In this document: in pieces, positions 1 through 7,103 of the stretch
Layout: each line of letters starts with the position of its first letter
Position numbering within the stretch: the first letter of the stretch is position 1
From: Bordetella parapertussis
GTDB lineage: Bacteria > Pseudomonadota > Gammaproteobacteria > Burkholderiales > Burkholderiaceae_B
DNA length: 17,602 nt
Assembly: GCA_945862495.1 (NCBI GenBank)
Contig: CAMAYM010000056.1
Location: forward strand, 1-17,602
Direction: 5' to 3'
Notes under the pieces: model-generated
Databases searched by the model: none
Told to the model about the DNA's origin: nothing
What the model saw: the letters and a program-made list of their open reading frames with translations, nothing else
Made by a program: the position numbers and the translations under genes

Positions 1-94
1 TGATGACGATGCTAAAACCAGCGGCCCGCAAGAGTGCTGGCTTTATCAGGCCGATGGCCTGTTCCAACTCCGAAGGAAAGGTTTGGGGGTTCAT
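1..94 (-). CDS. N-terminus of a probable third type I secretion ABC transporter (partial, runs off left edge)
   Basis: This minus-strand frame begins at ATG 94-92 and stays open for 31 codons to the window edge. An in-frame TGA lies 12 bases upstream, so this ATG is the first possible one. The visible residues begin MNPQTFPSELEQAIGLIKPA and continue through an arginine-containing stretch into a hydrophobic segment ending FSIVI. The pattern SEL-x2-A then R-x-A-x-F-x2-V matches the N-terminus of the exporter at 8815-10548, whose residues 8-30 read SEL...RNAFLFTLV, just before its first membrane span. That is the basis for the call. There is no convincing ribosome binding site and no catalytic motif is in view, so the assignment is tentative. 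It could also be another polytopic membrane protein. Confidence 0.45.
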   Translation of the reverse strand, partial: MNPQTFPSELEQAIGLIKPALLRAAGFSIVI

Positions 95-205
95 GCAGCA
101 GCGTCAATCAACAGATTATCTTTCTAAAGCCAAGGGCTGACTTAGTCTAGCGCATAGCTCCGAGCAGCTTGTGTGACTGGCGATAGTAAACATCTCTACA
201 AAATG

Positions 206-228
206 ACTTAAGTCAAAATGACTCAAGT
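206..228. promoter_or_regulatory. Candidate operator: interleaved inverted and tandem repeat
   Basis: ACTTAAGTCA (206-215) faces TGACTCAAGT (219-228) across AAA, with 9 of 10 positions symmetric. The left half is itself part of a perfect 12-bp palindrome TGACTTAAGTCA (204-215). The same bases also form two 15-base direct repeats (200-214 and 215-229) that agree at 13 of 15 positions. The element lies between the divergent genes starting at 94 (minus) and 291 (plus), about 60 bases before the lipoprotein start, where an operator would sit. No regulator is recognised, so function is inferred from position and symmetry alone. Confidence 0.35.
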
Positions 229-290
229 ATTTAGGCTTCATGCCGATATAAACAACGTCGATTATTTACCAACGCAATTGCCCAACCAAC

Positions 291-689
291 ATGAAATTCA
301 CATATACATTAACGGCCATAGCGCTCTGCTCAGGCTTGTTGACAGGTTGTGCCAGCATGGTTGGTGACGATTTTCAAGAAATCACTGTCAACACTGTTTG
401 CAACGACAGGCCAGTTTTGGCTCGTTGCACTGCTCAAAATGAAAACGGCAAGTGGGTCTTTAGGGCCCCAGCCAGCATTACAGTTCAGAATGCAACAGGG
501 AATCTTGAAATTACTTGCAAAGTCGATTTTGGGCCAAAGTTTTCCGTGGCTGTTCCTGCGCTGCCCAGTTGGACCATGGCGGGCAATATTTTGGTGGGCG
601 GCCTTATTGGAGCGGCTTATGACACTTACAGCGGCTCTGGTTTAAAATACCCCGAGAACATCAACATTTCCAGCCAAGCTTGTCATTAA
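291..689 (+). CDS. Small outer-membrane-type lipoprotein of unknown function
   Basis: The 132-residue product starts with a lysine, a hydrophobic stretch and a lipobox LLTGC, with the acylated cysteine at residue 20. It should therefore be exported by Sec, lipidated and anchored in an envelope membrane. Residue 21 is Ala rather than Asp, which favours outer-membrane sorting by the Lol rule (enterobacterial rule, so tentative here). Four further cysteines occur in the mature part (residues 37, 46, 76 and 131), so disulfides are possible. Near the C-terminus a glycine-rich hydrophobic stretch reads GNILVGGLIGAAYDTYSG. This resembles small 'GCA'-type lipoproteins that carry a beta-domain followed by a glycine-rich hairpin, but I cannot name a family. 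No clear Shine-Dalgarno is seen. The stop lies 4 bases before the start of the PKD-repeat lipoprotein, so the two are probably co-transcribed. Confidence 0.75.
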   Translation: MKFTYTLTAIALCSGLLTGCASMVGDDFQEITVNTVCNDRPVLARCTAQNENGKWVFRAPASITVQNATGNLEITCKVDFGPKFSVAVPALPSWTMAGNILVGGLIGAAYDTYSGSGLKYPENINISSQACH

Positions 690-693
690 TTGC

Positions 694-2265
694 ATGAAAA
701 TCCTTCAAACCATTGGCGTAATTTTGCTGACTTTAATTTTGTCGGCCTGTGGTGGTGGCGGAAGTTCGGCTTGCGGGTCTTTGCTTAGCAATGCTTGCAC
801 AAGTATCAGTGGAACCAATGCAGAACCGATCGCAAATGCTGGCACCCTTCAAAATGTTTCTTTAATGATTGAAGCTGGTGTGCTGACCAAGTTGGTCACT
901 TTGGACGGTACGGGCAGCTCCGATAGCAACAGTGACCCCCTCACTTTTAAATGGACACTGACAGAAAAACCAGCAGGGAGTGCTGCCACCCTTTCAAGCA
1001 GTGTTGCCCCAAAGCCTACCTTCACCGCAGATCTGGTTGGAATTTACAAAGCCACCCTAATTGTCAATGACGGCAAGTCGGACAGCACAGCCTCCACGGT
1101 GGTCATCAACGCGGCCATTAACAACAGCGCGCCGGTTGCCAATGCTGGGGCCAAACAAAATGTTGTCACAGGCGCGCCAGTTACTCTAGATGGCACCTAC
1201 AGCACTGACGCAGACAACAATCAGCTTACATATTCTTGGCAACTGATGCAAAAGCCAACCGACAGCACTGCAACGCTTACCAACCCTAAAACGTCGAGGC
1301 CCACATTTAACGCAGACAAAGCAGGCGACTACGTTGCACAATTGATTGTGAATGATGGCTATGTTGCCAGCGCCCCAGCCACAGTGATCATTGTTGCTGC
1401 GGCGGCCAATGTGGCCCCAGTCGCCAATGCTGGAGATGATCAAAATGTTTCCGCGGGCACTTTGGTAAGGCTGGACGGCACCCTTAGCACCGATGCCAAC
1501 TTTGATGCCCTCACCTACAAATGGGACTGGATGTCTCAGCCCTCGGGCAGCAGCCTAACGCTTTCTTCTAGCGCCTCACCAAAGCCAACCTTTACGCCTT
1601 TGGTGGCTGGCACATACGTGCTAACGCTTACGGTGAACGATGGAAAGCTCAGTAGCAGCCCTGACCCCATTACCATTACTGCCTCCACTGCAAACTCGGC
1701 ACCAGTTGCTGTAGCTGGGGCAGATCAAAACATACTTCTAGGAGACGAGGTTACCCTAGACGGAACTTCTAGCACCGACGCCAATGGTGACACACTCACT
1801 TACAAATGGACCTTGTCAAAACCTTCGGGGTCTTTAATTTCTTTATCTTCAGACAGCGTGGCTAGTCCAACCTTTACACCAGACGTTAGCGGTGTTTATG
1901 TGGCCAGCCTGGTAGTGAATGACACTAAATCCTACAGCGCTAACCAATCGCTAACACGTATCACTGTTTCTAGTGCCAATGTTGCGCCTGTGGCCAGTGC
2001 TGGCACGGCCCAAACCATTACGGGAGCTACGTTGGTTACATTGAGTGGCACCGGAAGTTCAGATGCCAACGGCGACACACTGAGTTACAAGTGGTATCTC
2101 ACCACTAAACCAGCCGCCAGCACCACTGCGAGTTTGGCACTCTCAACCACGTCTGCGCCCACATTCACACCAGATGCCGTAGGTGTTTATGTTGTAACGC
2201 TTATCGTCAACGATGGCAAGGTTGACAGTACGCCTTCAACTGTCACCATTACCCGCGGCTCATAA
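694..2265 (+). CDS. PKD-domain-repeat surface lipoprotein
   Basis: The 523-residue protein opens with a signal sequence and lipobox LSAC (cysteine 19), then a CGGGGSS linker common in surface lipoproteins. Five PKD/Ig-like beta-sandwich repeats of about 90 residues follow, at roughly 44-140, 146-235, 241-330, 336-427 and 431-520. Each starts with a version of APVANAG-x2-QN, carries V-T-L-[DS]-G-T-x-S-[ST]-D-[AS]-[ND] near the middle and a WxL/YKW core, and ends with GxYxxxLxVND-[GT]-K. In PKD domains the aspartates are often calcium-linked and the fold serves as a spacer or binds proteins or polysaccharides. No catalytic domain is present, so this is probably a rigid stalk or adhesin on the cell surface. 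The start sits 4 bases after the previous lipoprotein's stop with no obvious ribosome binding site, which suggests coupled translation. Confidence 0.85.
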   Translation: MKILQTIGVILLTLILSACGGGGSSACGSLLSNACTSISGTNAEPIANAGTLQNVSLMIEAGVLTKLVTLDGTGSSDSNSDPLTFKWTLTEKPAGSAATLSSSVAPKPTFTADLVGIYKATLIVNDGKSDSTASTVVINAAINNSAPVANAGAKQNVVTGAPVTLDGTYSTDADNNQLTYSWQLMQKPTDSTATLTNPKTSRPTFNADKAGDYVAQLIVNDGYVASAPATVIIVAAAANVAPVANAGDDQNVSAGTLVRLDGTLSTDANFDALTYKWDWMSQPSGSSLTLSSSASPKPTFTPLVAGTYVLTLTVNDGKLSSSPDPITITASTANSAPVAVAGADQNILLGDEVTLDGTSSTDANGDTLTYKWTLSKPSGSLISLSSDSVASPTFTPDVSGVYVASLVVNDTKSYSANQSLTRITVSSANVAPVASAGTAQTITGATLVTLSGTGSSDANGDTLSYKWYLTTKPAASTTASLALSTTSAPTFTPDAVGVYVVTLIVNDGKVDSTPSTVTITRGS

Positions 2266-2307
2266 GTGTTGCCAACTATTTTTGTTGTTTAGTTAAGATT
2301 TGCACAG

Positions 2308-2325
2308 CTTTGACATGCATCAAAG
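2308..2325. promoter_or_regulatory. Inverted repeat CTTTGA-N6-TCAAAG upstream of a glycosyltransferase gene
   Basis: Six-base perfect arms (2308-2313 and 2320-2325) flank CATGCA. The repeat overlaps a consensus-like TTGACA (2310-2315). The best -10 at a 17-base spacing is ATGAAT (2333-2338), which is weak. The site lies about 50 bases upstream of the gene at 2375. It may be an operator over a promoter, or chance. Confidence 0.25.
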
Positions 2326-2363
2326 CCCTTCAATGAATTGAGTTCACAGTTGCCCTTTTAAAT

Positions 2364-2369
2364 AAGGAG
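2364..2369 (+). promoter_or_regulatory. Ribosome binding site AAGGAG for the glycosyltransferase at 2375
   Basis: AAGGAG lies 5 bases before ATG 2375. It is the strongest Shine-Dalgarno on the plus strand of the window and fixes the start of that gene. Confidence 0.7.
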
Positions 2370-2374
2370 CAACC

Positions 2375-3076
2375 ATGAACCCTGACGTCATCAAAGTTTT
2401 TATCGGCTACGACCCAGTCGAAAGCGTGGCATGGCACACCATGGCCGCGTCCATTTACCGGCACAGCTCGCGCCCCGTTAGCATCACGCCCATCAACATC
2501 AGGAACCTCAAGGGCGTGTACACACGAGCGCGGGACCCCAAACAGTCCAACGAGTTTTCTTTCACACGCTTTTTGGTGCCCTACCTTTGCAACTTCGAAG
2601 GGCAGGGCATTTTTTTTGACTGCGACATGATGCTTCGAGGCGACATTGCAGAAATTTTTGATGCCATGAATACTCAGCCTGGCAAGGCCGTGTACGTGGT
2701 CAAACACACCTACACCCCCCGCGACGACGTGAAGTACCTCAACGCCGTGCAGTACAAGTACCCCAGAAAAAACTGGTCCTCAGTAGTGCTGTGGGACTGC
2801 GCGCATCCCAAGAACCAAGTTGTCACGCCAGCGTTTGTTAACACCGCAGACGCCATGACGCTGCATCGCTTTGGCTGGCTTGAGGACAAAGGCATCGGCG
2901 AGCTTGATGTACGTTGGAACTGGCTGGTGGGTGAATATGACCAGGCCCCCGCTGACGTAAAGAACGCGCACTGGACGGTGGGAGGCCCCTACTTTGATGA
3001 GTACGTAGACACAGCATTTGCTGACGAGTGGTTCAAGGAGAGAGGCCTCATGCAGTACTGCCTTCAGCGCAAGTAA
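2375..3076 (+). CDS. GT-A-type glycosyltransferase (DxD), paralogue of the gene at 12168
   Basis: The 233-residue protein has the layout of a small nucleotide-sugar-dependent glycosyltransferase. An N-terminal beta-strand reads IKVFIGYD (residues 6-13), a conserved H21-T22 follows, and a DxD metal/nucleotide-sugar motif DCD at 82-84 sits in the FFDCDMM strand. A signature block YPRKNWSSVVLW spans 129-140. There is no signal peptide or membrane span, so it should act in the cytoplasm. It shares long blocks with the minus-strand protein at 12168-12839: IGYD, HT, SRFL/TRFL-xP, DxDM-x2-R-x-DIA, YPRKNWSSVVLW-[DN]C-x-HP-x-NQV-x-TP and WN-x-L-x2-EYD. The donor and acceptor cannot be read from sequence. 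It is preceded by a good ribosome binding site and stands alone, with 109 bases before and 134 bases after it. Confidence 0.75.
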   Translation: MNPDVIKVFIGYDPVESVAWHTMAASIYRHSSRPVSITPINIRNLKGVYTRARDPKQSNEFSFTRFLVPYLCNFEGQGIFFDCDMMLRGDIAEIFDAMNTQPGKAVYVVKHTYTPRDDVKYLNAVQYKYPRKNWSSVVLWDCAHPKNQVVTPAFVNTADAMTLHRFGWLEDKGIGELDVRWNWLVGEYDQAPADVKNAHWTVGGPYFDEYVDTAFADEWFKERGLMQYCLQRK

Positions 3077-3186
3077 GTCTAGGGGAGAAAGTTTTCTTGT
3101 AGCGAGCCGATTTACCTAATTACCGAATTAAAAGTAATAAAGAAAAACCAAACTGATAATTAAAAATTCACATTAGTGGTAAATTG

Positions 3187-3205
3187 AGTTAATTACATAT
3201 TAACT
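3187..3205 (+). promoter_or_regulatory. AT-rich hairpin just before the sialidase-family start codon
   Basis: AGTTAAT (3187-3193) and ATTAACT (3199-3205) form a perfect 7-bp stem with a 5-base loop, ending 5 bases before ATG 3211 where the ribosome would bind. No Shine-Dalgarno is visible there. The surrounding 3077-3210 is a very AT-rich spacer and probably holds the promoter, but I could not pick -35/-10 boxes with confidence. Confidence 0.25.
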
Positions 3206-3210
3206 TAAAG

Positions 3211-4389
3211 ATGACCTTCCAAATAACAGCCAACCCTTCATGCGACCTCATCAACAAGATGAAGTGGGGCCAACACGCTACTACCCCAGGACACGTTGGC
3301 ATATGGACGTTGCTAGAACCTGCAGGAACCCAAAACCATGCCCCCCAATTATGCTGGGCAGATGAAGAAACACTGGTTTGCGTATGGATGGCAGGGGGCC
3401 AAGAAGGCACCTCTGGCATGTCCATTTACGGGGCCAGCCTTAAAGAGGGTCGCACAAGATGGAGTGGCCCTAAGCTCATCTCTCAAAATGCAGACAGCTC
3501 TGAACAAAATCCTTTATTGTTCAAAGGAGGTGACGGCCGTCTACATCTGATACATACCGCTCAGACAGCGCGTGATCCTTCAGACAGAAGTTGGCAAGAG
3601 ACAGGTTTGCCTTTCTCCATGCAATGGACCGCAAAGTTAAATCATCAAAGCACACCAAGATGGGGTGCTCGTTGGACTAAGGCCGAATTGTTGATGTCAG
3701 AGCCAGCGTTTTGTAGACACCCTCCAACCAAAATAGCAGATGGAAAGTTTTTGTTGCCCATTTACAGAAGCTTGGACACCGGTAGTGCCTTTGCTGATGA
3801 TCACAGCCAAGTCATCGAACTAAATGACAAGGCAGAAATGAAGGGCAAAGCAATAGACGTCCCTGAAAGCAAGGGCCGAGTTCATGGATCGCTGGTGAAG
3901 AGCGCTGATGGCAATCATTTGCTTCAATTCTTTAGAAGCAGGCGAGCAGATCGAATTTACCGATCTGTAGCAGAACAAGATGGGACAAGCTGGTCCATTC
4001 CCGCTCCAATTGAATTACCCAACAACAACAGTTCAATACAAGCACTCAGACTCAGCAATGGCCTATTGGCCATGATATTCAACAGATTCGCATTGCCACA
4101 CCAACCTGTGGATCAAGATTGGGGCACTGCCCAATGGCCCATGACGCGTTGGCCCATGTCAGTTGCCATCAGTGAAGACGATGGCGTTACTTGGCCGTGG
4201 ATCAGAGACATCGACTACGGCCAAGGATTTTCGGGTCAAGCCAATTGGCATTTAAATGGCCCCCTTGCGTATCCAACAATTGTCGAGGGCATTCCTGGCG
4301 ATTTACACATTGCCTATTCTTGGGGAGCACGCACCGCTATCAAGTATGTTTGCGTCACCTTGGGTGAAATCATGGGCCAATCAAGATGA
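3211..4389 (+). CDS. Sialidase/BNR-repeat superfamily protein (predicted exo-sialidase type, six-bladed propeller)
   Basis: The 392-residue protein resembles the BNR_2/COG4692 group of predicted neuraminidases. It has NHAPQL near residues 42-47, followed by W59-M-A-G-G-x-E-G, a glutamate-asparagine-proline segment EQNPLL at 99-104, SSIQALRLSNG around 274-284 and YPTI at 354-357. A good Asp-box (SxDxGxTW) is present at 321-328 as SEDDGVTW. The Asp-box marks beta-propeller hairpins. I cannot confirm the sialidase arginine triad by eye, so another glycosidase or a non-catalytic propeller is possible. No signal peptide is seen, implying cytoplasmic action on an imported or internal glycan. The last 9 bases overlap the 3' end of the convergent tolC-type gene. 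Confidence 0.7.
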   Translation: MTFQITANPSCDLINKMKWGQHATTPGHVGIWTLLEPAGTQNHAPQLCWADEETLVCVWMAGGQEGTSGMSIYGASLKEGRTRWSGPKLISQNADSSEQNPLLFKGGDGRLHLIHTAQTARDPSDRSWQETGLPFSMQWTAKLNHQSTPRWGARWTKAELLMSEPAFCRHPPTKIADGKFLLPIYRSLDTGSAFADDHSQVIELNDKAEMKGKAIDVPESKGRVHGSLVKSADGNHLLQFFRSRRADRIYRSVAEQDGTSWSIPAPIELPNNNSSIQALRLSNGLLAMIFNRFALPHQPVDQDWGTAQWPMTRWPMSVAISEDDGVTWPWIRDIDYGQGFSGQANWHLNGPLAYPTIVEGIPGDLHIAYSWGARTAIKYVCVTLGEIMGQSR

Positions 4390-5718
4390 AAAGATGGCCG
4401 ACAGTTCGTCTACGAACTGATTGTCCACTGAGCCCAAATAGCTTTTCAGGCGAAACCAAGCACCAATGAGCTCATACCTAGAGCGCGTTAAGTCAAGTTG
4501 AACTTGTGTGAGCTGGTTCAAATTTTTCATCACATCAAATTCGGTTCTTGTACCGGCCAAAACGCCCTTCTGGTTGGAAATCACGGCCTGCTTGGCTGAC
4601 GCCACTGCCACCTCAAAAGCTTCTACGCGTTTAATGCCTTCTTTCACGGCACTGCTTTCTTTGTGAATCTGCACGCGCAAATTGTTCGAAGCAAAGGAAA
4701 TTTGCTCTTGTGCTTGCTCAAGTTTAGACAATGCTTGTCGTACTTGCGAGTTAATCAGCCCACCTGAGTAGATGGGCACATTCAATTGCAAGCCTACAAC
4801 TCGGCTGTTGTTTCTGGTGGAGACAAAGTAACTGCTCTCACCAGAGGTTTGGTTTACCTGGGCAGTGAGGTCCAGTGTAGGGTGATGGCCCGCCTCTGCT
4901 TGCTTGATCATGGCCTGAGCAATTTCAACGTCCAGCTTTTGTGCTTTGAGCTTAGGGTTGTTTTGTATGGCTTGCTCAAACAATTGTTCGGGTGTCAGAT
5001 GTGAAAAAGCATAGGTCTTGAATTTATTTAAATTCAATGGGTAAAGAGAAGACACGCTAGTACCAATGAGTAACTCCATCTGCATCTTAGATACCAAAAT
5101 GGACTGGTTCACTTGAATTTCATCGGCCACTATTTTGCTCAACTCGGCTTGAGCCTCGTCTACATCGGTGCGCATGCCCTGGCCCGCACGAAGCCCTGCC
5201 ATGGCCGCTTTCAGTCGTGTGTTAACCAACTCCTTTTGCGATTCAAGAAACACCTTGCGGTCGTTTGCCAATAACAAGTTGAGGTAAGCGTCTACAACCC
5301 GCAGCGTGACTTGCTGAGTTTCTTCCTGAAAATAAAAGGCAGCTTGCTCGGTCTGTGCTTTCGCAGAATTAACGCCAAACATCTGCTTGCTTCTAAAGAT
5401 AGGTTGCCGCAAGCTAAGCACCTTAGAGCTTGAAGGATAGCGCTGCTCTGGGTTTTCTGTGGCGCCATTGGTGAGCTGCTGCTGTACCTTGTTGGTATTG
5501 CTGGTAAAAGAGACGCTGGGTAGAAGCTGCGAGTAAGCCTGAGGCAGGTACTCTTGGCTTTCCCTAAATTTGGCATTGGCCAAAAGCCACTGAGGGTCAT
5601 TTTTTCTTGCAAGCTCAACCAACGTACCCAGCCCTTGCGAGAAGGCGGGCACACTGGCAAGCCCTGTGCATAAAACCCCAAGCCACAGAATTTTTAGAGT
5701 TAATTGGCGCATGTTCAT
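4381..5718 (-). CDS. TolC-family type I secretion outer-membrane channel
   Basis: The 445-residue protein begins with a Sec signal peptide (about residues 1-27, ending VPAFS-Q) and continues with two long alpha-helical OEP repeats typical of TolC/PrtF/RsaF. Recognisable elements are the N-terminal 'ARKNDPQWLLANA' helix, AYLNLLLA near the middle of the first repeat, 'RAGQGMRTDVDEAQAE', the second-repeat counterpart 'NNPKLKAQKLDVEIAQAMIKQAEAGHHPTLDL', and 'GVLAGTRTEFDVMKNLNQL' near the end. As a trimer it would form the outer-membrane exit duct. Its ATG overlaps the HlyD gene stop as ATGA (5715-5718), so translation is coupled. It is the last gene of the minus array and its 3' end overlaps the opposing sialidase-family gene. 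Confidence 0.92.
   Translation of the reverse strand: MNMRQLTLKILWLGVLCTGLASVPAFSQGLGTLVELARKNDPQWLLANAKFRESQEYLPQAYSQLLPSVSFTSNTNKVQQQLTNGATENPEQRYPSSSKVLSLRQPIFRSKQMFGVNSAKAQTEQAAFYFQEETQQVTLRVVDAYLNLLLANDRKVFLESQKELVNTRLKAAMAGLRAGQGMRTDVDEAQAELSKIVADEIQVNQSILVSKMQMELLIGTSVSSLYPLNLNKFKTYAFSHLTPEQLFEQAIQNNPKLKAQKLDVEIAQAMIKQAEAGHHPTLDLTAQVNQTSGESSYFVSTRNNSRVVGLQLNVPIYSGGLINSQVRQALSKLEQAQEQISFASNNLRVQIHKESSAVKEGIKRVEAFEVAVASAKQAVISNQKGVLAGTRTEFDVMKNLNQLTQVQLDLTRSRYELIGAWFRLKSYLGSVDNQFVDELSAIFSS
4402..4419. repeat. Near-perfect 18-bp palindrome at the convergent gene ends
   Basis: CAGTTCGT (4402-4409) and ACGAACTG (4412-4419) are perfect complements around CT. As RNA this gives a 7-bp stem with a TCTA or TAGA loop on either strand. 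It lies 13 bases past the plus-strand sialidase-family stop and inside the last codons of the tolC-type gene. It may act as a bidirectional end-of-transcript hairpin. No adjacent T-run is present. On the minus strand a loose CTTTT follows about 10 bases later. Confidence 0.35.
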
Positions 5719-7091
5719 TGTTCCTTCATGGAGGCGGCAATGCGCTTGGTCAATGGGCTGACCAAGTACTGCAACAGGGTTCTGCTGCCCGTTTTAATCA
5801 CAATTTCTACAGGCATACCGGGTTGCATTTTTTTCGAACCGAGTGACTTCAGTCCTTCTTCCGTCACATGCACCCTGGCCAAATAGTAGGGCATAGCGTT
5901 TTGCGTGTTGTCGGTGAGCGCATCGCTAGAAAGAGTTTTCAGTACACCTGGCACCACCAGTTGTGGCGAGTCTGAGAAAGATGAAAATCGAACATCCACT
6001 TGGTCACCCATCTTCACTCTGTCAATCAAGTGGGGGGCAATTTTTGTTTCTAACACCAACTTCTCTTCGCTGGGCACAATTTCCATCATGCGTTGGCCTG
6101 CTTGCACCACCGAGCCTACCGTTTGTACGCTAAGGCCCACCACCTGACCCGCAACGGGTGACTTGATTTCTGTGCGTTCGAGCTCTTGTGTAGCCGCCTT
6201 GTACTTTTCGGCCTGAGACTGTATGTCTGGCCTGATTTGCGTCAACCCTTGCTCAACCTCTTTCATAAAATCAGCGCGAAGAGACATTTGCCGCTGTTCA
6301 ATTTCCAAGATGGCTTGCTTGGCGCGAATTTGGTTGGCTTTGTTTTCTGCAATTGAGCTTTTGATTTCCGAGACACCGCGCTCTAGTTCATGCCTTTTGC
6401 TCATTGGTGCGTAGCCATCTTCAACCAAGTTACGAACGCCCACCAAATCTTTTTCAAGTGAATTGAGTTGTGCACTGCGGTTGATGTCAATCTGGCCACT
6501 GGTTTCTACAATGGATCTCTGTCCTATGGAGGACTCACGCAACGCACCCAGTGCAGAATCTAGACTGCTGCGCCGAGCTTGAAGCAGTTGCTTTTGAAGT
6601 TTGAATTGGTGGTTCAATTGCTTGTCTTGTAAAGCCATTTCCGTTAACTCTGGATCAAAAGTTATAACGCTTGAGCCTGCTTGCTCTGCCAACAATCTTG
6701 CCTCAATGATCTTTAGGTTGAAAAATTGCTGGCGGATGGTTTCGTATTGGGCGCGCACCATTTCATCAACCAGCTTAATGAGGGTTTGATTTTGCGTCAC
6801 AGCTTGGCCTTCGCTGACCAAGACTTCTTTGACGATGCCTCCTTGTAGGTGTTGAATAGCCTTGCGCTTTGTATCAATGGACACCAAACCTTGTGTGGGT
6901 ACCCCTTCGTCCAAGGGAACAAAGGCGGCAAACAAAATGAATCCGCCCAGGCCCAGGCCCAAGACCCACATGCCGATCCGCTTTACCTTGGCTATTTCGG
7001 CCGACAGTTGGGATTTGTCTGTGACATCTGTAACGTCGCTCATTTGAGCAAATTCTTTGGATTGAGCCATGGCTGTTTTAGGTGTTGACAT
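5715..7091 (-). CDS. HlyD-family type I secretion periplasmic adaptor
   Basis: The 458-residue protein is the membrane-fusion subunit linking the inner-membrane ABC exporter to TolC. It has a short cytoplasmic N-terminus, a single membrane span at about 38-59, and a biotinyl/lipoyl-like half-motif around 70-110 that includes HLQGGIVKEVLVSEGQAV. A long alpha-helical hairpin (roughly 112-295) comes next, then the second lipoyl half with RTEIKSPVAGQVVGLSVQTVG. The C-terminal beta-barrel region has VLETKIAPHLIDRVKMGDQVDVRF. Length and order fit the PrtE/RsaE group. The start used is ATG 7091, 12 bases after the upstream ABC transporter stop. In-frame methionines at residues 8 and 17 are alternative starts. 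The stop overlaps the tolC-type start. Confidence 0.93.
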   Translation of the reverse strand: MSTPKTAMAQSKEFAQMSDVTDVTDKSQLSAEIAKVKRIGMWVLGLGLGGFILFAAFVPLDEGVPTQGLVSIDTKRKAIQHLQGGIVKEVLVSEGQAVTQNQTLIKLVDEMVRAQYETIRQQFFNLKIIEARLLAEQAGSSVITFDPELTEMALQDKQLNHQFKLQKQLLQARRSSLDSALGALRESSIGQRSIVETSGQIDINRSAQLNSLEKDLVGVRNLVEDGYAPMSKRHELERGVSEIKSSIAENKANQIRAKQAILEIEQRQMSLRADFMKEVEQGLTQIRPDIQSQAEKYKAATQELERTEIKSPVAGQVVGLSVQTVGSVVQAGQRMMEIVPSEEKLVLETKIAPHLIDRVKMGDQVDVRFSSFSDSPQLVVPGVLKTLSSDALTDNTQNAMPYYLARVHVTEEGLKSLGSKKMQPGMPVEIVIKTGSRTLLQYLVSPLTKRIAASMKEQ

Positions 7092-7103
7092 AATGTTTCT
7101 TTT

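Noticed and set aside
694..2265. DNA-level repeat array or CRISPR in the PKD gene
   Set aside because: The periodicity is about 285 bases and reflects diverged protein domains. No short identical repeats with unique spacers are present anywhere in the window.
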